Part shown: in pieces, positions 55,736 to 64,000 of the stretch
How the letters are laid out: every line of letters begins with the position of its first letter
Position numbering within the stretch: the first letter of the stretch is position 1
Assembly: GCF_963678635.1 (NCBI RefSeq)
Contig: NC_087066.1
Location: 51,848,312 to 51,912,311, forward strand
Direction: 5' to 3'
From: Symsagittifera roscoffensis
Taxonomy: Eukaryota > Xenacoelomorpha > Acoela > Convolutidae
DNA length: 64,000 nt
Notes under the pieces: model-generated
What the model saw: the letters and a program-made list of their open reading frames with translations, nothing else
Told to the model about the DNA's origin: nothing
Databases searched by the model: none
Translations under genes and position numbers: made by a program

Positions 55736-57095
55736 ACCGAGGTGAATCTAGTGACTGCACTAGGATTCTACAGCATGTTTGGTTATTTAGAGTCACTATT
55801 GAATCTAGAACAAAAGAATGAGATGGTCACGGTCATCAGTGTAGAAGTGTTATAGGAGTTTTGCAGAGTGAGCAATAATACATAGGAAGGTGGAGGGAAG
55901 CGATCGAGGCGGAAATGAACATCCGACACACTGAGACATATCGCAGACCGTCGGGTGCGTGGTATTTGGTGGGATCGACATTAGCTCCAATGTGCAAGAG
56001 CAGATACCGGGTGTATTTCGTAGCCATGGATGTGAAAAGTACGAGAACGATTGTGGATCAAGCCTTCTCGGTGCGAAAATACGTAAGACTAGCGAGAATG
56101 TCAGAAAAGTCGTATGAGTTACTGTGCAAAATGTTCTCAGCAGTTCCAGAGAGAACTGAAGAGGAGTTAGAGTCGATATTGGGAAGTAGGTTCATGGGAT
56201 ACGCCAGTGGGAACTTCAGTGACTTTGAGAGACAGAAGCAGAAAGGATCAACAGTCACGGATTACAATGCAGTAGATGAGGATGATGAAGTCCACTGCTT
56301 GATGATGGAAGTGGAACCACAAGTGGAAGCTTCGTAAAGCGTAATTGGAGGAGCATCATAGTGAAGCATGATGAGTTCCCATGCCATTGCTTACTACAAA
56401 CATGGTGGTACCCCGGGCGTAGTAATCTGGTGTTGATCTGGGACTGTGGAGCGCTGCTGTCCATGGGTTTACCAGACTCATCACGGCCCACAACGATAGT
56501 GATAGTGGGAGTTATGATAGCGATATGATGGCTGGAAGCTCACATGGAAGAAAACATGAGACAGGAGGCGCCAACGAGGGAACAATTGCAGAAATTTGAT
56601 TGTCTAAAAGATTTACATCTTTTTGAGACAATGTGCAGAATCTTGAACCTTCCGATGGAAGTGAAAAAGATATGAACCAGGAGACGTCTGATGCCATGGT
56701 TTAGAGCCATCATGACTGCATGGTTGTACGAATATGCTAAGAAGGATATGTCGAAGCTCAGCAGAGTGTACAGTGTGTATCAGCTGGACATTGGAGCAGG
56801 AGCTTTCAAGCGAACTTTTGTAACTCATCGGAATGCAGTGACCACCGCAGTAAAGAAAACTTCCAGGACGAGTGAATTTAATGGAAGGGAGAAAGAAGAA
56901 ATGTTGAAGGAAGATTTGGAGAGAAACGTGACGTTGTGCCTCCACAACAGCTTCTGCCGAAACAGAGAATCTAACGTTGATCCCCTACCTTGTTGTAAAC
57001 AAAGAGTAGAAGAGCAGAAGTGTTGGAGGACTGCTTCCAACAGCGTCAACATAGCCACCGACGTGTTGCAAGACACAGAAACTGAAAGTGCAGAG
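55736..57095 (+). pseudogene. ORF3 C-terminal region, cut by the assembly gap (copy B)
   Basis: Frames change near 55,853 and 56,335, with TGA at 56,526 and 56,673 (the latter Trp in copies A and C). Landmarks shared with copy C: SRYRVYFVAMDVKSTRTIVD, MSEKSYELLCKMFSAVPERT, HDEFPCHCLLQTWWYPG, LIWDCGALLSMGLPDSSRP, LMPWFRAIMTAWLYEYAKKD, FKRTFVTHRNAVTTAVKK and LHNSFCRNRESNVDPLP. P-C-H-C and the WYP segment are the strongest motif. The frame is open into the N run, so the true C-terminus is unseen. Confidence 0.65.
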
Positions 57096-57295
57096 NNNNN
57101 NNNNNNNNNNNNNNNNNNNNNNNNNNNNNNNNNNNNNNNNNNNNNNNNNNNNNNNNNNNNNNNNNNNNNNNNNNNNNNNNNNNNNNNNNNNNNNNNNNNN
57201 NNNNNNNNNNNNNNNNNNNNNNNNNNNNNNNNNNNNNNNNNNNNNNNNNNNNNNNNNNNNNNNNNNNNNNNNNNNNNNNNNNNNNNNNNNNNNNN
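57096..57295. other. Assembly gap of exactly 200 N
   Basis: A run of N from 57,096 to 57,295. The round length suggests a placeholder and not a measured gap. It hides the 3' end of copy B and any LTR there, and the adjacency of copy B to the region on the right depends on scaffolding. Confidence 0.95.
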
Positions 57296-58562
57296 CCTCA
57301 AGAACGGTCGGAGCCAATTCGGTTCGCTTGCGACATGAGACTGGAACCCGTTACAGCTTAAAGGCCACTACCAGAATACCCCCCCACTCTAGAAATAAAA
57401 ACGTCCCAATACTTAGGTCTCGAAATACCCAAAATACATGAACGCTGTTAAAAACCGGGTTGGAACAATCCGCTTAGTTACTTTTTATTAGACAGTGGAA
57501 CTTTGATCCATTTCAGATGGATCAACCTAAAACTCGCCTTATCTCAACATAACTATCATAAAATACACTCGAGAAATTTAAATTGAGAACTCACATGTCA
57601 ATGCACTTGAGTATGAGGAGTTACTAAAAGATAAGCAGCTCGAGAATCAAATAATATAACTAAATAAGTTTGATGCTAATTAGTTTTAACCACAGAAGTA
57701 AGTTCTGTCTCAAGAATCAAAGTTTCTGCATGAACCATCGGGACACTTGAGTTGTCCTCTCTTCCATTGAGTGTTCACTCTGTTCCGTTTGAATAATCGT
57801 CCATTCTCAAGTCTGTGTTCTATTCTCATGTTTTCGGGATAAGACAGCTCTACCCTCTTATTATTTCGTATCGAGAAATTGCGAATAGCAATTTCCTGCC
57901 TTTTTCTTGAGTAGTTTCCCGCAATTGTTAATTCGGACGTTCTGATTTTTCACTTTTTGTTTTCAGTTGGTTCGAGAAAACTGAGCATGACAGGCTCCAT
58001 TCGAAATTTTTAAAATTAAAACTTCACTCCAAAATTACGTGTTTCTCAAGGTCAAACCTCCAGACATGACCGACTGGCACATACTCCCCGGACTCGAGAT
58101 CGATGTCCCCATCGTGTGTTGTCATCTGCCAGTGAGTCCCAGAGAACCGAGTGTTGCTCAAGATACAGTGCCAGTGGTCATTTACAGAAGTTTGCATCGG
58201 ACTTAAGTTTATCTACCTTCCAAAATTCACAACCATATAAAATTTTCACACTATCGCTAAACAGCAATCAAAATCTGCACACACCTGCACCCATGAATCC
58301 CCGCTTTTTAAGCTGGTAATTTTAAAATTTCTTTTGTCCTATTCAGTCAGGAAATTGTCATGCATCATTTTGATTTATATAATAGATCTATCATATTAAT
58401 AACAATATCTTATTCGTCTAAAATTTCTTTTTCGTGAACCCAGATTTCATCCGAGTTCACCCTAGAGCCTCCTCCCTCTCAAGACTCAAGACTCTAGAAT
58501 TTTCCCTTCGAGCCACCGGCTCACCTCGTGTCCTTCGCCCTCGAGGTACCCGACACCGGTGT
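57296..58562. other. Non-coding stretch between the gap and copy C
   Basis: No protein-like frame. It contains AGGTTGATCCATCTGAAATG on the minus strand (about 57,510-57,530), similar to the GGTTGATCCATC hairpin segment of R1, so a decayed R1 may lie here in reverse. It is extremely rich in the word CTCAAG and its complement (10 occurrences in about 1.26 kb). It may be the 3' flank of copy C, which ends at 58,563. Confidence 0.5.
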
Positions 58563-60938
58563 TCATGGCACTGTAATTTGTTCCAACAGTGCCTCTTCGT
58601 CATCGAAGCTGATCACAATCTCCTCCCAGGCCTTCAGCTGTTCATAGGATCGCATCCACTCCCTCTGCTCTTGTAACCTCTTCGATTGATTTGGTAAGCT
58701 CTTTACCTTCGACTCCCGGTTCAAACAGAAGGAATTGTGGAGACTCATGCTTATATTCTTCGCCAGGTCCTCCTCTAGTATCAATTCTCTCGCTCTAGAA
58801 TTGTCTCTGGATACTCTGCCCACTCTTTTCCACCCCGTCGTGATCGCATTTCGATGGGTTAGCAGAGGTCTCTTGAAGGCATCTGGTCCTATCTCGGCTT
58901 GGAATTGTCTATATTGCTTTTGATGTTTCCTCATGTGGTCCTTTGTCACCAGATATAACCAGGATGTTAACGTCGCACGAAACCAAGGAAAGAATCTCAG
59001 GCGGCTCCATATATGTCTGATCTCCACTGGTATGGCGAATACCTTGCATGCGGTCTCGAACAACTCAAGTCTCCTACTGTAATCTATCGCATGAATCGAC
59101 TCAGCTGTTGGCGTTCTCGATTCTCTATACTTCGCTATGTTTTCTTCCATCCATCGTAGAGCCAGCATCGTGCTCACCACCAAGATGGTCACCTTTTGTC
59201 GATGCTCCGGTAGTCCCAACGACTTAATTTCTTCTATGTCCCAGATCAGACAGAGATTGGCGCGGTCTGGGTACCACACTGTCTGCGCCAGACAGTGGCA
59301 TGGACACTCCCCATGCGTGAGGTCGATGCTTCTAAGATTGCGTTCTCCCGAGGCTTCTAGGAGAGGCTCAAGTTCCATCATTCTCTCGTGTATCACGTCG
59401 ACTTCTTCCGAGCTTGGAGCACCTACTGCGGGTTTCCCCACCACATTTTGCCTTCCATGATCACTTGTGTTTTCGCTCTCCAAGCCTAGGAGTTCTTCAC
59501 CCCAGATTTCACTCAAGTCGTCTCTTTGTTCCTTCGGTACTGCTCCTCGGATCTTCCTCAACAGCTTGTGTGAATGATGCGACATCCGAGCTAGTCTCAC
59601 GCACTTGGGCACTGAGAAGGCTTTGTCTATCAATACCCTCTGGCTGGACACCTCCACCATCGCCATGTGTAGTGGATAGTGGCTTCCACATAGGTTAGCC
59701 AATACTGACCCCACTAAGGATTTCGCATTTAGAGGCAATCCATAGGCTTCGCTCATGGGAAATCCCATCTCCGCCTCGAGTCCAATCTTCCAACTCTTGA
59801 TGTGCTTCTGGTTCACTTGTAACACTCCGGGCCATGATTCCACGCTCAACGCGGTCACCAGGTGGTGTTCTGACTCTAGCCTCTCCAGTGACTGGAGACT
59901 ACACATTCTTGAGAAAAATCCCAAGGCTGTCGCTAGGTTCACGGTGCTACTCGCGTAACATTCAGCCACTATCTGTATCTCGCTCTTCTCCCTTTCGGTG
60001 ATATCCTCAAACCAGGTGATGAGGTCCTCTTTCTGGAAAGACTGTATCCTGACGCATGATCGTCCATCACAAGTATGCTCGCCGTTGCCACATGTCGAAT
60101 CAAGACAACTGCCCGGCTCCATCCTCTTCACCGACCCTGTTCCACTCGTCACCTCACTCGACTCTTTCATCTGAGGCAGGATCAGTCTATGTACTATACT
60201 CAAGGTCGCCAAATCCTCATCCTCTGTCGGTGCCAATCTCACTCGCTCAGTGACCTCCTCAATCAGGCTCGCATGGGGATGTGGACACCAGGAGGGTCTG
60301 AGTAATTTCCATACCACTCCCAGATTCGTGGTCAACACGCCATTTCCGTTGCCCATTTTTAGTTCCACTCTTTTACTTGAGCGTGGCACACTTATCACTT
60401 CCGGCGTTCTCTCGAGAATCAGACTCAGGCTAGGTCTCTCTCTCTCCACAGCGTCTAATTCCATTATCTTCTCTGTCCAGAACTTCAGTAGCTCCGCCAC
60501 CTCATAGTTTCTGTGGGCACCTCCGGCTTCCAAGTCCAAGAAGGGGTTGTACGCCATTCCCATCACTCCAGAAACATACTGGTACTCTCCCTTTTTGTTG
60601 AGTTTTAAGTACTCCCCTGACGAAGCCAGGTTGCGATGAACGTCGTGTTTCTCCTCGAACTTCTTGTTGTAGAACCTTCGTATCTCATCTAACTTCCTAT
60701 GGCTCTCCAGAGATTGCCTAGAACCATCCTCCCTCTCTATTCCAGTACTCTGGTACACATTCAAGATGATTGTGGAGACTCTCCTTTCCAGCGTCTTGCT
60801 TCCAACTGCTCTCTGATGACATGCTAGGATGGTACTGTCAGTCATCATCGACATCGTCCATCTCAAGAAACAGGTTGCATCTTTCCTTCTTGCCAGACTC
60901 AAGCCTGAGTTGTCCCTGGCGACGTGCTGCATCAGCAT
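58563..60938 (-). CDS. ORF3 C-terminal region, 791-codon intact frame (copy C)
   Basis: First ATG at 60,938; the homology starts a few codons further upstream (LEIYRM), in a frame broken near 60,950. Homologous to copy B 54,700-57,095. It carries VVWKLLRPSWCPHPHASLIE, the SCLDSTCGNGEHTCDGRSC cluster (about residues 279-296), HGECPCHCLAQTVWYP (about 540-556), LIWDIEEIKSLGLPEHRQKV, FFPWFRATLTSWLY and HNSFCLNRESKVKSLP. It ends about 40 residues after that in an acidic tail (EEIVISFDDEEALLEQITVP), which gives the true C-terminus missing from copy B. No known domain; I would not assign a function. Confidence 0.7.
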   Translation of the reverse strand: MLMQHVARDNSGLSLARRKDATCFLRWTMSMMTDSTILACHQRAVGSKTLERRVSTIILNVYQSTGIEREDGSRQSLESHRKLDEIRRFYNKKFEEKHDVHRNLASSGEYLKLNKKGEYQYVSGVMGMAYNPFLDLEAGGAHRNYEVAELLKFWTEKIMELDAVERERPSLSLILERTPEVISVPRSSKRVELKMGNGNGVLTTNLGVVWKLLRPSWCPHPHASLIEEVTERVRLAPTEDEDLATLSIVHRLILPQMKESSEVTSGTGSVKRMEPGSCLDSTCGNGEHTCDGRSCVRIQSFQKEDLITWFEDITEREKSEIQIVAECYASSTVNLATALGFFSRMCSLQSLERLESEHHLVTALSVESWPGVLQVNQKHIKSWKIGLEAEMGFPMSEAYGLPLNAKSLVGSVLANLCGSHYPLHMAMVEVSSQRVLIDKAFSVPKCVRLARMSHHSHKLLRKIRGAVPKEQRDDLSEIWGEELLGLESENTSDHGRQNVVGKPAVGAPSSEEVDVIHERMMELEPLLEASGERNLRSIDLTHGECPCHCLAQTVWYPDRANLCLIWDIEEIKSLGLPEHRQKVTILVVSTMLALRWMEENIAKYRESRTPTAESIHAIDYSRRLELFETACKVFAIPVEIRHIWSRLRFFPWFRATLTSWLYLVTKDHMRKHQKQYRQFQAEIGPDAFKRPLLTHRNAITTGWKRVGRVSRDNSRARELILEEDLAKNISMSLHNSFCLNRESKVKSLPNQSKRLQEQREWMRSYEQLKAWEEIVISFDDEEALLEQITVP

Positions 60939-60949
60939 TCGATATATCT

Positions 60950-61774
60950 CTAGATTTTGCCTCCCAGCTTCAACTTATCGTACGAAGTTAGTGTCTCCAG
61001 CTCTATCCCCAACAGGCTCCACGCGAACATCAGTTGTCCTGCAGTCCTGATAAAGGGATTCGCCATCAGCGGCGGTGCCGATGAGGGTGTCCTCATAGCC
61101 TCTTCAAAATGATCCTTCAATAAGTTTTGCCAGGATCTCTTCAGCTGGTTCGCCAATTCTATCTTGTTAACCTCAGCCTTCTGCTGGGTGGCCCAACTGT
61201 GTCGTTTGCGGGCTACTCCACTGTTCAATTTCTTCAAGCAGTCTTCCATTTCCTTCAATGTCCCAAGGGCTATCCACCACGGTCGGGAGGTATTTCTGGT
61301 TTTGTTCTTCTCAAGAGGATCGCTGGTCACTTGTTTCCCAATAGCCTGATGTTCACTTGAGACCCATTCTTTGCCGACGTCTACCTCCCAGGTCTGCCCG
61401 CTCGTCGAACCTCGCTTCATTTTTATTCTCTGAGGTTTGAAATCTTCCTCCGTCACTGAGCTAGTGGGGTTTTCCATTTATTTTTCTATGTCGAGCAGTT
61501 TCCTCGGTTCATAGCTACTCTTGTAGGCTGCCGTCTTCCATCGCGCCAGAACCATGGGGGCCGTCTCTCTCAAGTCCTTTTCCGAGACCGCGTCAGCTGA
61601 AGGACTGCCCAATCCCTCCACGTCTCTCTTCCTCTTGCGAGACCTCACGTCTTTATTCGGGGGCGTCGTCGTTATCATCACTGATTCAACTTCCTTCTCT
61701 CCAACCAACTCTTGCCTCCCCCCTGCTCGAGCCTTAAGGATATTAGTACTTTTAATCATATTACTAGTTCCCAC
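60950..61774 (-). pseudogene. ORF3 segment with TAA directly followed by ATG (copy C)
   Basis: One frame from 61,774 to 60,950, interrupted by a single TAA at 61,478-61,480 with ATG as the very next codon. First part: basic stretch SRKRKRDVEGLG (possible nuclear localisation signal), then MVLARWKTAAYKSSYEPRKL, the counterpart of the copy B ILIAGIK...DRTLTGARLEME segment. Second part: RPWWIALGTLKEMEDCLKKL and LKDHFEEAMRTPSSAPPLMA, the counterpart of LRYFEEEMRTTPK in copy B. It loses its frame after KLKLGGKI near 60,950. Confidence 0.65.
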
Positions 61775-62068
61775 CTTATCCCCCTTGTATATTTAATTAT
61801 TTTATTGTCAGTTTTCTGTTTCGGAGTAGAGCTGTCTTTACATTTGTCTTCTCTGGTCTTTTTTGATGTTTTCCTCAACTCGACCATCTTGCTCAGCAGT
61901 TCTCCTCTAGCTTTCTCCTCTAAACCCGTCCCCATCAGGACAGGTTCACCGAACTTCACCACTGTGTCCCACAGTTCCTCTTTAAAATTGTCCAATGTGG
62001 TGTCTTCATCCACCTCTCGATTGAAATCGCTCAAGAATTCTTGCCAAGCATCTTTGTCCAGAGTGCCC
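61756..62068 (-). pseudogene. ORF3 segment between frameshifts (copy C)
   Basis: Reads TLDKDAWQEFLSDFNREVDE, FKEELWDTVVKFGEPVLMGT and GLEEKARGELLSKMVELRKT, which corresponds to the copy B stretch FLGTLPEEEWEVHHRDHE to MREFLDKLDECEGRLSE. It is entered from the upstream frame by the 7-bp duplication at about 62,062-62,075 and left by a frameshift near 61,780 into the 61,774-60,950 frame. Helical and charged; no known domain. Confidence 0.65.
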
Positions 62069-64000
62069 AGTGCCCAGGAAGGCGTCTCTGTTTCCCTCGA
62101 AGGTATTCTTCTCCCTTCTCTCCGCACTCAAGAAGATCATCCCCATGTTGGGATTCTCGCTCGTCAATGACATCTCTGGGTCCTTGCGGGGGGATGAGGT
62201 CAGAGGTGGCGTGGGGGTGTCTGCCCAGTTTTCTTCACTCAGATCCTTCAACAGTTCCTGCGCAGTGAACTCCTCCTCCGCTGGCTTCTGCTCCGGTGTG
62301 TTTCCCACCGCCATATCTTCTCCTGCCTCACTGAGAGTTTCATCCATGCTCTCGTCTCCCGACTCTGCTTCTCTTCTCTCAAGAATCCTCTTGAATCGAT
62401 CTTCTACGGTGCCACTCCTTTTATCCCCAGGGGTGTCCACCGAAAGGGGTGATGGTGTCGTTGGATTCGTCCCCTTGTGCTCTGTCAGTGCCACGTACAA
62501 TGGACCTGCTGCATCCAGCTTTTTTCCTTCCTGATTCCTTTCCACTTGCTCTAGTCCGTAAGGTGCCCGGTATCTCCTTGTGGCAAACAGCATCTCGTCT
62601 GCTTTCAGTGCGATATGCCCTTCATTCACTATCATCCTGCCGTCGTCCCATGCTGGCAACTGGTTCTCTAGACTTGCCCGCTCAAGTACTCTCAAGGCAT
62701 CTCGCACCTCGAATTTCGGGGGCATCGAACCTCTCATTTTCTTGGCTTGAGTTGTCCATGAATTTATCTTCGCATCGCTGGTATGGAAATAAATCGCTGC
62801 AGTGTAGCCGATGAAGAGCGGATCCCAGCCGTCGGTAAACTCCGTCTGCCGTTCTTCGGTTGTGGTTCTCGCGTAAGGGGACGGGACTACCAGGGAACTG
62901 TTCATCCCCAGGGTCATTCTCCTCACTATGGGGAACTCAGGAATGCTCGCTGGCAGGACCTCTTTCTCCAATATCGCCTCTAGCTCCTTTTTCACTAGCT
63001 CGAAGCTTTTCGTCCATGCAGGAACTCTCAAGATTTCTCGCCCATTGGCTGTCAAGGGATTCAAGTTCCAGAACTTGGGGTAAGTTTCGATGGGGCCCTC
63101 GCGCTTGCCTCCCATCCGGCATTGCAGTTGTCCTCGGAAACTGTACACGATCAACTCCGGATCCTTCAACTTTCCAAAGACCACCGTGTTGCTCATCTGT
63201 GCCCTTAGCACCTCTTGCTGACACCAGTTAATTGTCGTTCCATCTAATACGCTTATGAGGCTCACGTGGGTCACAGAGTATCGATAAGCCGTCACCAGAG
63301 GGTCTGGGAACGCAAACGTGACGGCCGGTCCATAGATACAGGTCACGACCTCCCCCAGCCCCCGGATGATCCCCATGGGGTCCGATCTCATGGCCAGGCA
63401 TAGGTCCGTCAATAGGGGCATGCCTGCATTCGCTCTTCTCCATTCTTCTCTTGTCTTCGGGATCTTTTCTTCACCAGTCAGGTGCATCAACAGGTACTGC
63501 ACTAGCAGCGTTTTTAGTCCTGCCGCACACTTGTACGAGTAGGTCTCAATACTCGAGTGTGTTCTTCCCATCGACAGGGGCTCCCCGTACCTCATCAATC
63601 GGTGAAATGACGCCAGCTCACCGTGGGTCAGAAGCACTAACGTCAAGTACCCGTCTATTCTGAGGGTATCCACGCCACGACTGAACATGTATGCTGGGCC
63701 CATATTAAACAAGTGCCTCGGGTAAACCAGGTACAGCGCCAGCAACAGACTGATAGGCATGTTCAATACCTCCTGTATGAATGCTTTGAAGATAGTCTCC
63801 TTCGCACTGTACACATCGGTCAGGAACTCTTTTCCCCAACAAGGACTCAAGAACTCGAGAATCTCATGATCCCTCCTCGTCCTTAGCTCACCTCTCGCAT
63901 GCTCCCTCCAGAACCCTCCAATCGTGACCTCATTGGCTGCTGTGACGAACCTGCCAACCGTCATCTCCTTCTTCTCAGCTATTCCCAGTTGCTCCTCAAG
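62006..64000 (-). CDS. ORF3 conserved middle region, open to the window edge (copy C)
   Basis: Open from 64,000 (LEEQLGIAEKKEMTV) down to the disrupted end at about 62,069; codons after that are out of frame. Homologous to copy B 51,690-53,590. Landmarks: RIDGYLTLVLLTHGELASFH against RLDGLLTLIALTHGNLGGLM, GPAVTFAFPDPLVTAYRYSV, INWCQQEVLRAQMS, KFWNLNPLTANGREILRVP, IPEFPIVRRMTLGMNSSLV, DPLFIGYTAAIYFHTSD. An acidic Ser/Pro/Thr-rich linker (about residues 500-620) is probably disordered. The parallel pattern with copies A and B shows protein-level conservation. Function unknown. Confidence 0.7.
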   Translation of the reverse strand, partial: LEEQLGIAEKKEMTVGRFVTAANEVTIGGFWREHARGELRTRRDHEILEFLSPCWGKEFLTDVYSAKETIFKAFIQEVLNMPISLLLALYLVYPRHLFNMGPAYMFSRGVDTLRIDGYLTLVLLTHGELASFHRLMRYGEPLSMGRTHSSIETYSYKCAAGLKTLLVQYLLMHLTGEEKIPKTREEWRRANAGMPLLTDLCLAMRSDPMGIIRGLGEVVTCIYGPAVTFAFPDPLVTAYRYSVTHVSLISVLDGTTINWCQQEVLRAQMSNTVVFGKLKDPELIVYSFRGQLQCRMGGKREGPIETYPKFWNLNPLTANGREILRVPAWTKSFELVKKELEAILEKEVLPASIPEFPIVRRMTLGMNSSLVVPSPYARTTTEERQTEFTDGWDPLFIGYTAAIYFHTSDAKINSWTTQAKKMRGSMPPKFEVRDALRVLERASLENQLPAWDDGRMIVNEGHIALKADEMLFATRRYRAPYGLEQVERNQEGKKLDAAGPLYVALTEHKGTNPTTPSPLSVDTPGDKRSGTVEDRFKRILERREAESGDESMDETLSEAGEDMAVGNTPEQKPAEEEFTAQELLKDLSEENWADTPTPPLTSSPRKDPEMSLTSENPNMGMIFLSAERREKNTFEGNRDAFLGTGHSGQRCLARILERFQSRGG

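Larger units (their letters stand above)
38617..57095 (+). mobile_element. Element E, copy B: Ty3-like gag-pol plus macrodomain ORF plus giant ORF3
   Basis: All parts are in one orientation and in the same order as copy A where both exist, which shows they travel together. Order: gag (38,617-41,343), protease, RT/RNase H, integrase and tail (41,300-47,240), macrodomain ORF (47,237-47,782), spacer, ORF3 (48,205-57,095, cut by the gap). Integrase lies after RNase H, the Ty3/gypsy order. The element would exceed 18 kb, far above the usual 5-10 kb for Ty3/gypsy elements. Multiple stops and frameshifts mean that this copy is not autonomous. Confidence 0.8.
58563..64000 (-). mobile_element. Element E relative, copy C: divergent ORF3, runs off the window
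   Basis: On the minus strand the ORF3 middle-to-C-terminal region reads in order, with only about four lesions in 5.4 kb: a 7-bp tandem duplication near 62,062, a frameshift near 61,780, a stop at 61,478-61,480 and a frameshift near 60,950. It is clearly diverged from copies A and B, which are close to each other, and so represents another family. Whether gag-pol and the macrodomain lie upstream cannot be seen; the frame is open at the window edge. Confidence 0.75.

Noticed and set aside
44912-57095. An env-like glycoprotein gene after pol
   Set aside because: ORF3 has no signal peptide, fusion-peptide pattern or C-terminal membrane anchor that I can see, and carries hydrolase domains instead.
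56825-57441. Open frames crossing the N run
   Set aside because: Frames through unknown bases carry no evidence; only the ORF3 frame left of the gap is supported by homology.

Overview
The window is eukaryotic, and the retroelement types suggest an invertebrate animal: a Ty3/gypsy-type gag-pol and CR1-like LINEs whose ORF1 carries a PHD finger. I cannot name the phylum from sequence alone. I see no host gene and no tRNA, rRNA or CRISPR. Nearly all of the DNA is mobile elements, at different stages of decay and nested in each other.

The main subject is one unusual retroelement family, called E here, seen three times. Copy B (38,617-57,095, +) is the fullest: gag, then protease, RT/RNase H and integrase, then a small macrodomain ORF that overlaps the end of pol by ATGA, then a spacer, then a very long third reading frame (ORF3, about 8.9 kb). 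ORF3 holds a coiled coil, an SGNH/GDSL hydrolase with its catalytic residues in place, a second SGNH-like domain and about 1,800 residues of unrecognised protein. Copy A (1 to about 15,100, +) is an older, heavily broken copy that starts inside integrase. Its ORF3 tail has been copied into a nested tandem array, and it contains a 225-bp palindrome made from its own coding sequence. Copy C (58,563-64,000, -, running off the window) is a divergent relative of ORF3. It is much better preserved and faces copy B tail to tail across a 200-N assembly gap.

Between A and B, an 8.7-kb block is present twice in direct tandem (13,493-22,192 and 22,218-30,902) with a short templated-looking filler at the join. 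Each copy holds the ORF3 tail, an unclassified repeat (R1), a CR1-like LINE (LINE-1) inserted in a second R1, a 460-bp non-autonomous DNA transposon inserted in that same R1, and the 3' end of a second CR1-like LINE (LINE-2). LINE-2 continues past the second block to about 34,090. A third, uninterrupted R1 (34,760-35,665) gives the empty-site reference for both insertions. A 2.9-kb spacer with a 25-bp minisatellite then leads to the gag of copy B.

If E works as one element, gag-pol would supply capsid, protease, reverse transcription and integration. The macrodomain and the ORF3 hydrolase would be accessory functions acquired by the element, with unknown targets. No flanking pair of long terminal repeats could be identified, so the element boundaries are provisional. 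Every gag-pol seen here is broken, so no copy in the window looks autonomous.
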